Shown one piece after another: positions 8,416-17,673 of a DNA stretch of 64,000 nucleotides (its first letter is position 1; every line of letters starts with the position of its first letter). The stretch is taken from contig CAZSXR010000002.1 of assembly GCA_964611335.1 (NCBI GenBank), forward strand, positions 186,001 to 250,000. Reading direction: 5' to 3'. The notes under the pieces were generated by a model. That model did not search any database, was not told the origin of the DNA, and saw only the letters and a program-made list of their open reading frames with translations. The position numbers and the translations under genes are program-made. Origin of the DNA: BOG-1112 sp964611335. Its GTDB lineage: Bacteria > Bdellovibrionota_B > Oligoflexia > Oligoflexales > Bog-1112.

Positions 8416-11400
8416 ATGTTAAAAAAGCTAAAAAAGCTTGCGATTCCGTTTTACTTCTTGGTTCATGCAAGTGCCTCGTACAGTTTACCTATAGGCTTTG
8501 CGATGCCTCAAGCAGATCGGGTTTATAAGGAAACAACAAACCCAAACTTTCTTATCTACCACGATTCCAAAGCGAGCCATGAGGCACGTATGATCCTGCA
8601 TTCGCTAGAAGCCGCAAGACCTGTATTAAACGCATGGTTTGATAAATCACGTTCCAGTCCTCTACCTGTAATTTCTTCTGCAATGACTTCGAATGCTTCC
8701 TTTGCAAATTTTCTAACTGGCGCCATTGAGCTACAAACACTAGGTCAAGGTCAGAGAGATCTTTTCTGGCATGAATACGTTCATATGATGATGTTTATGC
8801 ATTTGGAAAATTTTATGGGTCATGCAGGAGCTATTTTCCACGTGCCATGGATGCCCGCATGGTTCCTAGAAGGGCTTGCAGAAGCTATTTCCGTGTCTGT
8901 ATCCTCTGAAAGGCAAGCAAGCATCGAACGCCGACAAGCTTTATACGACGAGTGGCCCAGTTATGATCGTTTACACAGCCTTTATTCAAATTCAGAATTT
9001 TTCGAACAGGGTTACGCAACATCAGGCGCATTCGTAGCTTGGCTGCTCCGAAAGGGCTATGAAGCAGATGAAAACTTTCTTCCCAATTTTTTAAGAAGCT
9101 TTTATAGATACACTCTTCCCGATTACTATCCTATTTCTTTGACGCCGATTAACGATTTTCTTCCTATGGATGCCGCTCTGCGAGATTTTTTAGGGAAAAA
9201 TGGGAGATCCCTTTATGAAGAATATAAATCCGATGCAAAAAAATATTGGGATGCACATCGCAATACAGCTCTCTTCGATCGCAAAGATCTTAATACAACT
9301 CTAGATAAATTTCCCTTTCCTAAAATTTTCGGTTCGGATGTTTACATTATCGACAACACAAACACCCTATCAATTGAAAAAAAATTAAACTTTGATCCTA
9401 AAACAGGGCTATTCCATGATCAACAAGAGACAGGTCTAACTTTTGAATCAGGAATTTATGACATCTCCTATCGAGGAGATCATAACATCGGTGTTCAAAC
9501 TATTCCTGATTTGAAAACAGGACTTCCACGCTATCAAATACTCACTTTAAAAAAAGATAATAACACCTATAAAAAAGACACCGTCCTTGTACAAAGAGAA
9601 GGACAAATCAATAAAATAGGTGAAAGTTCTAAATATATTTTTTGGCATGAAACCGCTTACGAGGTTTCAAGTATATGTTATTTAGAAAAATCGGAAATTG
9701 ACACACAAGAACATCCGTTTTCACAGAGCTATATACAATGCCCCCTTTCTGAAACTATGCCTCAATCTTTAGAAATCATTGGCATGACACATAAATTGTC
9801 AAAGGATAAATACTACAATGCTCAGATATGGTATGCAAAACACATGCAGACTCTACAAGGAGACACACACGAATTATGGGAATGGGATACTGAAACGAAT
9901 CAGCAAAAAAAGATAACTTTTGACACAAATGCTTTCCCACTTGCTTTAACACAATTAAACGAAAATTTGTGGATTCTCATCGCAGAGCGAAGTCATCGTT
10001 CTTTGATGAAGTTAGATGCAACAGGAACTTGTATAGGAATGCTTGCTCTTGATGATGACATAGCTTCGATAAACTCCGATAAAAACAATTTAATTTTAAC
10101 ACTCAGTCTCAAAAAAGGTTTTGCTTTAAAAAGCATAGATCCCTCGCAATTGGCACTGACAACGTGTAAGCCGACTAAATCGCATATTTCACCGTTGGTC
10201 ATTGCAATGCGTTCTTCCGAGATGGGTTTAAAAACCGCGCTTAACAAAGCATCTTTGTGGGAGACGGAAAAAACAGCAGATCAGACAACACCTCTTCGAA
10301 CACCGCAAGAAGAAGCTTTTCCTATAGATCAAACAAAACCTTTAGGAAGCGATCCTTCGCAAAATATAATTCACGAAAATGAATCTGCAGGATGGCGCCC
10401 AAGACCTATACTTGCACTTCCTTGGATTGGTACAAACGACGCATTGGGTTACCAACTGGGTGTCGTTTCTGTTCCTTTGATGGATCATATGCAGAATGAA
10501 ACGCTCTATGCTGCAGTTTTATATGGGCTGGCAAGTCATTATCCCAACACAGAATTATCACTCATTTCAACACGTTTTTGGCCCCACCTTTCTGTCTCCG
10601 CATATAGACGTCAAGTTTGGAATGGAACTTATGCCTCAGATAACGGTGATACTTTAAATTCGTTCATCGATGAAAAGGGAACTCGGTTTGCCACAACAAT
10701 CTCTGCTTATTTTGAAAATTTAAATCTAAAATTTTCAACAGGACTTCTTGCTGCACATCGCAAACCTTTCTTAGGGCCCAAGAGTCCTGCAACGGAAGGG
10801 ATGATGTTTCAACCGTTTGCTTTGCTCTCTCTTTCAGGTCGTGTAAAAAAATGGATGTGGGCACTTGGAATAGACTCTCAAGTAACCCCAGGATCATGGG
10901 ATAGAAATTTTGATTTTAATAATTTAGGAGCTAAAGCTGAAGTCAAAAGACCTCTCCCCTTTTGGAATTCTCAATTCGGTTTACAACTCGAAGCGGCACG
11001 CACACGGGGGCGCGGAGACAAGACACCAAAACTTAAACAATTTTACACTTCTTTGAAAACCTATCTTCCTGGTACGAATTCCAATTACACAGCCAACAGC
11101 TTCCCAGTTTACGGATCTACTCTTTTAGCACCGCACTTCGGTGACACTAAGGCGAGAGCGGAATTGGATTGGAGCGCTCCCATCATTAAAGATTGGGATA
11201 AAATGCATTGGATTTTATACTTTTACGAACTTCGTTTTTCTGCCTTTGCAAACTATGGAGGCGCATGGTATCAGGCTCAGGATGCACGTTCACATTTGAA
11301 ATTTGCACATGGTTATAGTTTGGATATGCTTTTTGAGAACAAGGGTATTCATTTCAATCTCGGTTTAGGAGTGGGACAAGTTCATCCTGGACCTGGACAA

Positions 11401-11436
11401 GTTTATCTGAATGCAGGTTTCGATCTTATCATTTGA
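8416..11436 (+). CDS. Secreted gluzincin-type metallopeptidase with C-terminal barrel-like region
   Basis: ATG 8416 follows a GGAAGAAG ribosome site and opens a signal peptide (LKKLAIPFYFLVHASASYS). The roughly 1006-residue protein has a zinc peptidase domain at about residues 40-260. Its HEYVH is near residue 119 and the third ligand glutamate, in WFLEGLAEAIS, is near 152, as in peptidase-MA-like gluzincins. The middle (about 280-630) looks like a beta-propeller of WD40/TolB type with repeating short strands. The last 350 residues contain alternating strands and end VYLNAGFDLII, like an outer-membrane barrel. The substrate is unknown. It ends 9 nt before aroC. Confidence 0.75.
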   Translation: MLKKLKKLAIPFYFLVHASASYSLPIGFAMPQADRVYKETTNPNFLIYHDSKASHEARMILHSLEAARPVLNAWFDKSRSSPLPVISSAMTSNASFANFLTGAIELQTLGQGQRDLFWHEYVHMMMFMHLENFMGHAGAIFHVPWMPAWFLEGLAEAISVSVSSERQASIERRQALYDEWPSYDRLHSLYSNSEFFEQGYATSGAFVAWLLRKGYEADENFLPNFLRSFYRYTLPDYYPISLTPINDFLPMDAALRDFLGKNGRSLYEEYKSDAKKYWDAHRNTALFDRKDLNTTLDKFPFPKIFGSDVYIIDNTNTLSIEKKLNFDPKTGLFHDQQETGLTFESGIYDISYRGDHNIGVQTIPDLKTGLPRYQILTLKKDNNTYKKDTVLVQREGQINKIGESSKYIFWHETAYEVSSICYLEKSEIDTQEHPFSQSYIQCPLSETMPQSLEIIGMTHKLSKDKYYNAQIWYAKHMQTLQGDTHELWEWDTETNQQKKITFDTNAFPLALTQLNENLWILIAERSHRSLMKLDATGTCIGMLALDDDIASINSDKNNLILTLSLKKGFALKSIDPSQLALTTCKPTKSHISPLVIAMRSSEMGLKTALNKASLWETEKTADQTTPLRTPQEEAFPIDQTKPLGSDPSQNIIHENESAGWRPRPILALPWIGTNDALGYQLGVVSVPLMDHMQNETLYAAVLYGLASHYPNTELSLISTRFWPHLSVSAYRRQVWNGTYASDNGDTLNSFIDEKGTRFATTISAYFENLNLKFSTGLLAAHRKPFLGPKSPATEGMMFQPFALLSLSGRVKKWMWALGIDSQVTPGSWDRNFDFNNLGAKAEVKRPLPFWNSQFGLQLEAARTRGRGDKTPKLKQFYTSLKTYLPGTNSNYTANSFPVYGSTLLAPHFGDTKARAELDWSAPIIKDWDKMHWILYFYELRFSAFANYGGAWYQAQDARSHLKFAHGYSLDMLFENKGIHFNLGLGVGQVHPGPGQVYLNAGFDLII

Positions 11437-11445
11437 AAGTAAGCA

Positions 11446-12552
11446 ATGCCTAATACGTTTGGACACATATTTCGAGTGAGTACCTTTGGTGAATCCCATG
11501 GAGCCGGACTAGGTGCACTCATAGATGGATGTCCATCTGGAATTTCTCTCTCTTTAGAACGCGTTCAAGAAGCATTAGACAGACGAAAACCAGGACAAAG
11601 TGAGTGGACAACTGCACGTAAAGAAACAGACAGAGTGGAGTGCCTATCGGGTCTTGAAAACGGAGTCAGTTTAGGAACACCTATTTTACTTATGATTCGC
11701 AATGAAAACATACGAGCAAAAGATTACAGTCAACTGCAAAATATTTTTCGCCCTTCACATGCTGATTATACAACCCAAGTTAAATATGGAATCCGTTCTC
11801 AAAGTGGAGGCGGACGCAGTAGCGCACGCGAAACAGCTGCACGTGTTGCTGCTGCAGCGATTGCAGAACAGGTTCTTGAACATTTTCTTCCTGAACTTCG
11901 CATTGTTGCTTACGTATCGTCTGTAAAAACTTTAGAAGCAAAAGTGGTAGAAGATCCTGTTTTCCTGACCCGTAATTTTATCGATCAAAATTTATTACGG
12001 TGTCCAGATTCAAAAATACTTTCTCAAATGGAAAATTTGATTCGTTCCACAAAATTTTCAGGAGACAGTGTTGGTGGTTGTATAAGGTGTGTTGTTTTTG
12101 GATGTCCTCCAGGTTTGGGTGATCCTGTTTTTGACAAACTGCATGCAGATCTTGCAAAAGCACTTTTAAGTTTGCCTGCTGCAAAAGCTTTTGAAATTGG
12201 CTCGGGTTTTGAAAGCTGTATGAAATTTGGATCTGAAAACAATGATTCATTTATAAGCACAGAAAAAGGTATAGCCACACTCACCAATCACAGCGGTGGT
12301 ATCCAAGGTGGAATTTCCAACGGTGAGCCCTTGAGAATGAGAGTCGGATTCAAAGCTCCTTCCAGTATTTTTAAAAAACAAAATACAGTGAATGACAAAG
12401 GCGAAAGTCTTGTTTTGGAAATAAAAGAAGGACGTCACGACCCTTGTGTATTGCCACGGGCTGTGCCTATAGTAGAAGCTATGGTGGCTCTAGTTTTGCT
12501 TGACCATTTTCTACGAAACAAAGTCGTTAAAGGTCAAAAAAAAATATGTTAA
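11446..12552 (+). CDS. aroC: Chorismate synthase AroC
   Basis: The enzyme converts 5-enolpyruvylshikimate-3-phosphate to chorismate, the last common step of aromatic amino-acid synthesis, and needs reduced FMN. The 368-residue length is typical. Signature blocks are the N-terminal GHIFRVSTFGESHGAGLGAL, the RRKPGQ segment, SGGGRSSARETAARVAAAAI and GGIQGGISNGEP. No other shikimate gene is nearby. The start is 9 nt behind the gluzincin stop, so they probably share a transcript. Confidence 0.97.
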   Translation: MPNTFGHIFRVSTFGESHGAGLGALIDGCPSGISLSLERVQEALDRRKPGQSEWTTARKETDRVECLSGLENGVSLGTPILLMIRNENIRAKDYSQLQNIFRPSHADYTTQVKYGIRSQSGGGRSSARETAARVAAAAIAEQVLEHFLPELRIVAYVSSVKTLEAKVVEDPVFLTRNFIDQNLLRCPDSKILSQMENLIRSTKFSGDSVGGCIRCVVFGCPPGLGDPVFDKLHADLAKALLSLPAAKAFEIGSGFESCMKFGSENNDSFISTEKGIATLTNHSGGIQGGISNGEPLRMRVGFKAPSSIFKKQNTVNDKGESLVLEIKEGRHDPCVLPRAVPIVEAMVALVLLDHFLRNKVVKGQKKIC

Positions 12553-12588
12553 AACGAATATCTCATCAATGAATTTTAGGAGAGACTC

Positions 12589-14067
12589 ATGCGACGATCT
12601 ATAGTCCTTAATTTATCGCTAAGTTGTTCTTTATTTTCCAGTTTGTGTCTAGCAGGTTCCTATCAAATACCTCCTGCTTCTACATCTGTCAAAATTGATG
12701 CAAACACAACGCTGCTTCAAGACATTTCACGAGCTCGTGAAAAACTCGCAGAAGCCTCAGAAAAAGGGCTTGTTTTTATATTCGTAAGCAAAACTTTGAA
12801 AATGTCAAACAACGACGCTATAGATCCTTTTGAATTCTTCTTTGGTGGGCAAGCACCAATGACCCCTCGCCAACAGCCGCGTCAAGAAGGCTTAGGTTCA
12901 GGGTTTATAGTGGATCTAGACAAGGGCTACATTATGACAAACAACCATGTTGTCGATGGAGCCGATAAGATTCTTGTGACACTCGCAAACCGATCTACTT
13001 ATGACGCAAAAATTGTAGGCCATGATAAAGACACCGATGTTGCGGTTATACAAATTGTCGATAAGAATTTTACAAGAAAGGATGTTGTTGCTTTAGTCTT
13101 GGGTGATTCCGATTCGATTTCCATCGGATCTTCCGTTCTTGCTTTTGGTGCTCCCTTTTCCTTGAAAGCAACTGTAACTGAGGGAATTATTTCTGCAGTC
13201 GGCCGCGGGAATTTGTCGCTGACGAAAATGGGTGATTTCATCCAAACAGATGCAGCAATCAACCCAGGAAACAGTGGTGGCCCACTCATCAACATGGAAG
13301 GAAAAGTCATTGGTATCAATTCTGCAATCTTCTCGCAGTCGGGAGCGTATGCAGGTATAGGATTCGCAATTCCTTCCAACATTGCGCGCCGTATTGCAAC
13401 ATCTCTTATCGATAAGGGCAGTTTCTACAAAGGTTATGTGGGAATTGGATACGAACCTTTGCGTGATGAATGGGTTTCTAACCTGGATCTGCCAAAGGGA
13501 ACAAAAGGTATTATTATCGGAGAAGTTGTTGCAGGTAGCCCCGCCGACAAGGCAGGAATCGAACCTGGAGATGTGATTGTCGCTCTTGATGGAAAAACTT
13601 TTGAACCTGATAACGTTACAAGTTTGATAGGGTTGAAAGAACCTGGAACACCAATTGAATTTACCATTTACAGACAAGGTAAAAAACAGACTGTGAACCT
13701 GACTGTTTCTACAGCTCCTTCAGCTAACGAGGCAAGAGTAGCTAGTTCCAAATCTGGTAAAAAATCTCTGAAAAAATCGGACACTTTTGATCGCTTCGGT
13801 TTCAAGCTAGAAGCTGTCAATGAAAGTTTGCGCTCACAATATGGCTTAACCGTTCAAAGTGGACTTGTCATTGTAAGTCTTGAAACAGCTTCACGTGCTT
13901 GGAGAGAAGGCTTCCGTGAAGGTGATGTTATCACTCGCGTAAATGGAAAAGTGATTTCAAGCGTGAGTGCTTTTGAAGCCGCAACGAAGGGTAAAGAGGT
14001 TGTGCTCTTACAGATCAATCGCAAAGGACGTTCGCTATTTGCACAGTTAAGAAGTGAAGAAAAATAG
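12589..14067 (+). CDS. Periplasmic serine protease HtrA/DegP
   Basis: A 492-residue protein with a signal peptide (LNLSLSCSLFSSLCLAG) and an AGGAGAG ribosome site. The trypsin-like domain has the full catalytic triad: His120 in MTNNHVVDGA, Asp150 in DKDTDVAV and Ser229 in INPGNSGGPL. Two PDZ domains follow at about 275-375 (GIIIGEVVAGSPADKAGIEPGD) and 400-490 (WREGFREGDVITRVNG). This is the DegP/DegQ layout for periplasmic protein quality control. Glutaredoxin follows only 5 nt later, suggesting a shared operon linked to protein folding or stress. Confidence 0.95.
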   Translation: MRRSIVLNLSLSCSLFSSLCLAGSYQIPPASTSVKIDANTTLLQDISRAREKLAEASEKGLVFIFVSKTLKMSNNDAIDPFEFFFGGQAPMTPRQQPRQEGLGSGFIVDLDKGYIMTNNHVVDGADKILVTLANRSTYDAKIVGHDKDTDVAVIQIVDKNFTRKDVVALVLGDSDSISIGSSVLAFGAPFSLKATVTEGIISAVGRGNLSLTKMGDFIQTDAAINPGNSGGPLINMEGKVIGINSAIFSQSGAYAGIGFAIPSNIARRIATSLIDKGSFYKGYVGIGYEPLRDEWVSNLDLPKGTKGIIIGEVVAGSPADKAGIEPGDVIVALDGKTFEPDNVTSLIGLKEPGTPIEFTIYRQGKKQTVNLTVSTAPSANEARVASSKSGKKSLKKSDTFDRFGFKLEAVNESLRSQYGLTVQSGLVIVSLETASRAWREGFREGDVITRVNGKVISSVSAFEAATKGKEVVLLQINRKGRSLFAQLRSEEK

Positions 14068-14072
14068 AGAGT

Positions 14073-14315
14073 ATGAAAAAAATAAAAGTCTACACACGTA
14101 CTCATTGTGGTTATTGCAACATGGCTAAGGCTTTGCTCACTTCTCGAAATTTAGATTATGAAGAAATCGATCTAACGAATGATCATGATCTTCGAGAAAA
14201 GTTAGCAAAGCCTCACCATTGGAAAACACTTCCTATGATTTTCATTGGTGATGAGTTTGTGGGAGGTTTTAGAGAACTGTCGGACTTGGATAAAAAGGGC
14301 TTGTTGAAGAACTAG
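14073..14315 (+). CDS. Glutaredoxin (Grx)
   Basis: An 80-residue cytoplasmic thiol oxidoreductase that uses glutathione to reduce disulfides. The active site is CGYC near residue 12. The cis-Pro region KTLPMIFIGDEFVGGF holds the glutathione-binding TLP and the GG turn of the GrxC class. The start lies 5 nt after the htrA-type gene. The last 47 nt overlap the 3' end of the convergent small secreted-protein gene. Confidence 0.95.
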   Translation: MKKIKVYTRTHCGYCNMAKALLTSRNLDYEEIDLTNDHDLREKLAKPHHWKTLPMIFIGDEFVGGFRELSDLDKKGLLKN

Positions 14316-14787
14316 AAGAGCCATTGCTCTGTTCTCCGACTTGCCCACGCTTCTTTCTAAAATAGAGATCTTTCAATTTTTGATAGTTGGACTGCAGTTC
14401 AATATGAAGCTCATTTAAAATTGCCGCTGGATTATAGCGCGTTTGAGAGTCGCATGGTCTTCTATACATGTCTTCAGAAATTCCCGAACATACACAATAA
14501 TAGTTACGAGTCATCTCTTTAAATTGATCTACATGAAATTGAATGAGTTCATCATATTCTGAAAAGTCACGAATCAAGTCTAGAATATTGCGATTAAACT
14601 CTTTCATTTGAATCAGTTTTTGCTCTAATTCATGAGAATACATCGTAGTTTTGTCTTGTACAAACTCTGCATCCCTAGCTAAAATCCTTTTTTTGACCGT
14701 TGTACTATAACTAGCAGAAGCCCATAATTGATCTTGAGAAAATAAAAAAATAATAGAAAGAGAATACCGAAGTTTTATTCTTTGCAT
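14269..14787 (-). CDS. Small secreted protein of unknown function
   Basis: I chose ATG 14787, which starts a signal peptide (IKLRYSLSIIFLFSQDQLWA); the frame is open further upstream. The mature part, about 145 residues, is mostly helical and charged, with three cysteines clustered in YYCVCSG and RRPCDS that could form disulfides. It ends in a Ser-rich tail. No family is recognised. The gene overlaps the glutaredoxin 3' end by 47 nt on the opposite strand. Confidence 0.6.
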   Translation of the reverse strand: MQRIKLRYSLSIIFLFSQDQLWASASYSTTVKKRILARDAEFVQDKTTMYSHELEQKLIQMKEFNRNILDLIRDFSEYDELIQFHVDQFKEMTRNYYCVCSGISEDMYRRPCDSQTRYNPAAILNELHIELQSNYQKLKDLYFRKKRGQVGEQSNGSSSSSTSPFYPSPTVL

Positions 14788-14953
14788 AAGGTGATCCAGA
14801 AAATTTAAAAACGGAAAAGACGGAGTTAGCACATGCCTCTTGAAAAATAAACAGAAAAGACAGAATGACATACTCATTTTTTCAATTGTCAGAATTCTTT
14901 TAGAAAGTTAGTCTTAATTCAAAGATCAAAAAAATTGAATAGGGACTGCGACC

Positions 14954-16306
14954 ATGAAGAACTCTGGCAATGCGTCTGCGCAGGAACGGCATCCAACTGG
15001 AATGTATGTTCTAGCGTTTACCGAACTCTTCGAACGCCTTAGCTACTACACTCTTTCCTTTCTTCTCGTTCTCTTTGCATCAGATTCCCTTGAACATGGA
15101 GGTCTTGGATGGACTAAAGAAGCTGCTCTTGGTGTTAGCAGTATGTATACCTTTGGTGCTTTTACCTTACCTATCTTTGGTGGAGTACTTGCAGACCGTT
15201 ATATAGGAATTTTCCGATCTGCTGTTATAGGTGGACTTCTTATTGTATTGGGTCATATTGCAATGTTTTTTGCAAATGCAGACCATCTGTTCATCTTTTA
15301 TTCGTCACTTTTTTGCGTTGCTACAGGCACAGCTTTTTTCAAACCCTGCCTACCCTCTTTGCTTGGACAACTCTATTCCAAAGATGCGACGAATAGAGAA
15401 GCAGGATTCAGCTACTACTACATGGGAATCAACTTAGGCGCCATGATAGCCGGTATCAGTGGTGGCATTCTTTTAAAAAATTTTGGATATCAGATTGCTC
15501 TTGCTTCGGCTGGAGTAGGAATGATTCTCGGTTTAACTGTTTTTGTTGCAGGTCGCAAACACCTAGCTCCCATCGTGGAAAAAGAAGATACTAAACTCGC
15601 AAAGACAACGGATACTCCTTGTTCATCACTTCAATGCAAAGCTTTGCAGTATCTCATGCTCGCCTATATTTTTGTTGCATGCTGGGCTTTGGTTTATAAC
15701 CTTGCTGTTTCAGGGACACTCAGTCTTTATATTGAAAACTATACTCAGAAAAATGTTTTCGGTTTTGAAATCCCTACAACTTTTTTCCAGTCTTTGGAAA
15801 GTATCGGAATTTTACTTGCTGCTCCTGCTCTTATTTTTCTCTATAAATCTATGGGAAAGAAAAGAGCTCCTCACTTCTTCACTCAGATGAACTTTGCCGT
15901 TTTATTGTCAACTTTAGCCCTTTCTTTTTTAACCTACATGGCCTTCACAGTGAATGATGTGGAGTTGAGTTCCAACACAAACTTTATGCCCTTCATGTGG
16001 TATCAAATGGCCTTCTTAATTCTTTTGGTTGCTGTGAGTGAAGTCATGATTTCTCCTGTTATGATGTCAGCAATCAGTGTGTTGTCTCCTGAGAAATACA
16101 AAACTACTTTCCAATCTTTTTACTTACTTGTTATTGGAGTCATGAGTTTGGTTGCAGGAAAGGTAGGCGCCTTCTCTTTAAGTCAGCCTTTTATCACTTT
16201 CCTCTACGTAACAGTTGTGGCAAGTATTATCCTGGCTTTCTACGCAATCGTACGCAAGTCTATGGTCAAAGTTGCTCTGCTTGCAAGCCATGAGCACCAT
16301 TCTTAG
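14954..16306 (+). CDS. POT/PTR-family proton-dependent oligopeptide transporter
   Basis: A 450-residue inner-membrane transporter of the major facilitator superfamily, expected to import di- and tripeptides with protons. The ExxER motif (ELFERLSYY) sits in the first helix. The family signature YYYMGINLGAMIAG is near residue 157, and the GGVLADRYIG loop is present. About 12-14 hydrophobic helices are visible. Peptide uptake fits a nutrient-scavenging life. The 3' end overlaps the stop of the convergent phosphatase gene by 4 nt. Confidence 0.93.
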   Translation: MKNSGNASAQERHPTGMYVLAFTELFERLSYYTLSFLLVLFASDSLEHGGLGWTKEAALGVSSMYTFGAFTLPIFGGVLADRYIGIFRSAVIGGLLIVLGHIAMFFANADHLFIFYSSLFCVATGTAFFKPCLPSLLGQLYSKDATNREAGFSYYYMGINLGAMIAGISGGILLKNFGYQIALASAGVGMILGLTVFVAGRKHLAPIVEKEDTKLAKTTDTPCSSLQCKALQYLMLAYIFVACWALVYNLAVSGTLSLYIENYTQKNVFGFEIPTTFFQSLESIGILLAAPALIFLYKSMGKKRAPHFFTQMNFAVLLSTLALSFLTYMAFTVNDVELSSNTNFMPFMWYQMAFLILLVAVSEVMISPVMMSAISVLSPEKYKTTFQSFYLLVIGVMSLVAGKVGAFSLSQPFITFLYVTVVASIILAFYAIVRKSMVKVALLASHEHHS

Positions 16307-16932
16307 AATTTCACATCGGGGACAAAGTAGAACTTCGCGTTCCCTAAAGCTATCCCCTGTGTTTGCCCCAACAGCTTCAATAGCATGTAGCTAGGCGTAC
16401 CATGCGACACAACAAGCGCCGTTTTATCTTCTTCCAATAATGGTTGTATCTCATTCTCTAAAAAATCTTTCAAACGCGCTTCTACTTCTTCTAATATCTC
16501 TCCAGGAACTTCAAGATCGTGATTGTGTGAAAAATCACCATGATCATAAGGGTAATCGTTGTAATGAGTCCCCTCAAAAGATCCCATATCGTTTTCTATA
16601 ATCCTTGCATCTTCTTTTATAGAAACATGTTCATCCAATCGTGAATTTACAATCGTCGCTGTTTCAAATGCCCTCGGCAAAGGAGAGGAAAATATTTTAT
16701 GAATATGTAAGTCATTTTTATTTAGAAACTCATTCAAACAAATAGCCGAGTACTTTACCTGTTTGCGACCCTTATCTGTGAGGTGCATAGGTATGTATCC
16801 TGGATTCTTCGGATTGGTGTTGAATACACCCAGAACGTTGTTTTCTGCCTCACCATGCCGCATAACAATGATGTTTCCAGCATGGGCAAAAACAGGAGCT
16901 AACAAAATAAACAGACAAAAGAATTTTTTCAT
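16303..16932 (-). CDS. Secreted histidine-phosphatase-family protein
   Basis: A 209-residue protein of the phosphoglycerate-mutase-like superfamily. It has a signal peptide (KKFFCLFILLAPVFAHA), then the phosphate-binding IIVMRHGEAENN with the catalytic His. Also present are SSPLPRAFETA and the second histidine in VVSHGTPSYML. These motifs support phosphatase activity in the periplasm or outside the cell; the substrate cannot be told. It is divergent from the BlaI-type regulator across a 149-nt region that holds a palindromic operator. Confidence 0.88.
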   Translation of the reverse strand: MKKFFCLFILLAPVFAHAGNIIVMRHGEAENNVLGVFNTNPKNPGYIPMHLTDKGRKQVKYSAICLNEFLNKNDLHIHKIFSSPLPRAFETATIVNSRLDEHVSIKEDARIIENDMGSFEGTHYNDYPYDHGDFSHNHDLEVPGEILEEVEARLKDFLENEIQPLLEEDKTALVVSHGTPSYMLLKLLGQTQGIALGNAKFYFVPDVKF

Positions 16933-17016
16933 AGATCCCCCAATAAAAACGAGATTTTATATCTTTTTTGAGTATAGACAACTAAGTTTCGATGTTTAAA
17001 TAATAGACACATTTAT

Positions 17017-17034
17017 CTACTAAACTTTTAGTAG
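17017..17034. promoter_or_regulatory. Palindromic operator, probably for the BlaI-type repressor
   Basis: A perfect inverted repeat, CTACTAAA-CT-TTTAGTAG. A second pair of half-sites, CTAAA and TTTAG, follows at 17041-17052, next to a TATAGT -10 box at 17053-17058. BlaI/MecI repressors bind such dyads, and the position between two divergent genes allows control of both. Confidence 0.6.
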
Positions 17035-17081
17035 ACTCTCCTAAAAATTTAGTATAGTTTCAAAATGGAAAGTGAGGACTT

Positions 17082-17465
17082 ATGTCTAAGAACGATCGTC
17101 TACTTACGGAAGTAGAATTAGAACTTATGAGTGTGATTTGGAATTTGGGGAAGGCGAGTGTCAAAGATGTTCTTTCTTCTTTAGCAAAAGAAAGAGATCT
17201 GGCCTACACGAGTGTCGCAACGGTTATGAAAATACTTGAGCAAAAGGGTTTTCTGAAATGTCAGAAAGATTCCTATGCTCATATTTTTTATCCGCTCGTT
17301 TTGAAAAGCGAGTATGAAAGAACCTGCATAGATCACATGCTGGTCAATGTTTTTGATGGAGAGCCTGTTGCCTTGGTTCAAAGGCTTTTAAATACCAAGA
17401 AATTACAGAAGAATGAGATTCTAGCTATAGAAGACGCACTCAAAAAATTGGGAGCTAAACCGTGA
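17082..17465 (+). CDS. BlaI/MecI/CopY-family transcriptional repressor
   Basis: A 127-residue winged-helix repressor. Family blocks are LTEVELELMSVIWNLGKASVKDV at the N-terminus (helix-turn-helix) and the recognition region AYTSVATVMKILEQKGFL. A GTGAGGA ribosome site precedes ATG 17082. BlaI proteins usually pair with a BlaR1 membrane peptidase, and none is in this window, so this is an orphan copy. It probably binds the CTACTAAA dyad just upstream and represses itself, perhaps also the divergent phosphatase gene. Confidence 0.9.
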   Translation: MSKNDRLLTEVELELMSVIWNLGKASVKDVLSSLAKERDLAYTSVATVMKILEQKGFLKCQKDSYAHIFYPLVLKSEYERTCIDHMLVNVFDGEPVALVQRLLNTKKLQKNEILAIEDALKKLGAKP

Positions 17466-17496
17466 AGTGACACTTTATGGTTTAGTCTTATCGCGA

Positions 17497-17516
17497 ACCT
17501 TGCAATCCTACAAGGT
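17497..17516 (+). other. Hairpin in the blaI-fic intergenic region
   Basis: ACCTTG and CAAGGT can pair across 8 nt. The left arm can also pair, as GAACCTT (17495-17501), with AAGGTTC at 17538-17544, giving mutually exclusive structures. No T-run follows, so it is not a standard terminator. The 208-nt gap also holds the fic promoter and operator. Confidence 0.4.
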
Positions 17517-17553
17517 AGAATTCTTGGTTTTAGGGTGAAGGTTCAATGATGTT

Positions 17554-17583
17554 TTGACATCGATCAATGAAATTACCTTAAAT
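17554..17583 (+). promoter_or_regulatory. Promoter of the secreted Fic gene
   Basis: TTGACA (17554-17559), an 18-nt spacer and TTAAAT (17578-17583) lie about 90 nt before the fic start. The -10 box falls inside an inverted repeat. Confidence 0.5.
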
Positions 17584-17596
17584 TAAAGGGTAATTT
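17570..17596. promoter_or_regulatory. Inverted repeat over the fic -10 box, possible operator
   Basis: AAATTACC and GGTAATTT form perfect 8-bp arms with an 11-nt centre. A protein bound here would block the -10 box. The octamer TACCTTAA in this site (17574-17581) recurs at 17629-17636, 55 bp downstream, close to the palindrome AGGTACCT. Confidence 0.45.
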
Positions 17597-17673
17597 AGAA
17601 AGTTCTTCAAAAAATAGCTTGATTTAGGTACCTTAACTCACCTCAAAACAAAACCCCTATCCTTGGAGATTCT

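Noticed and set aside
11446..12552. Horizontal transfer of aroC
   Set aside because: Base composition and codon use look like those of neighbouring genes and nothing mobile is next to it.
13093..13677. Long open frame antisense to the HtrA gene
   Set aside because: It lies wholly inside a certain gene, has no ribosome site and encodes no recognisable domain.
14788..14797. GGATCACCTT on the minus strand, identical to part of the 16S rRNA 3' end
   Set aside because: Only ten nt match and no rRNA surrounds it. It is chance, and being the anti-Shine-Dalgarno sense sequence it cannot act as a ribosome site.
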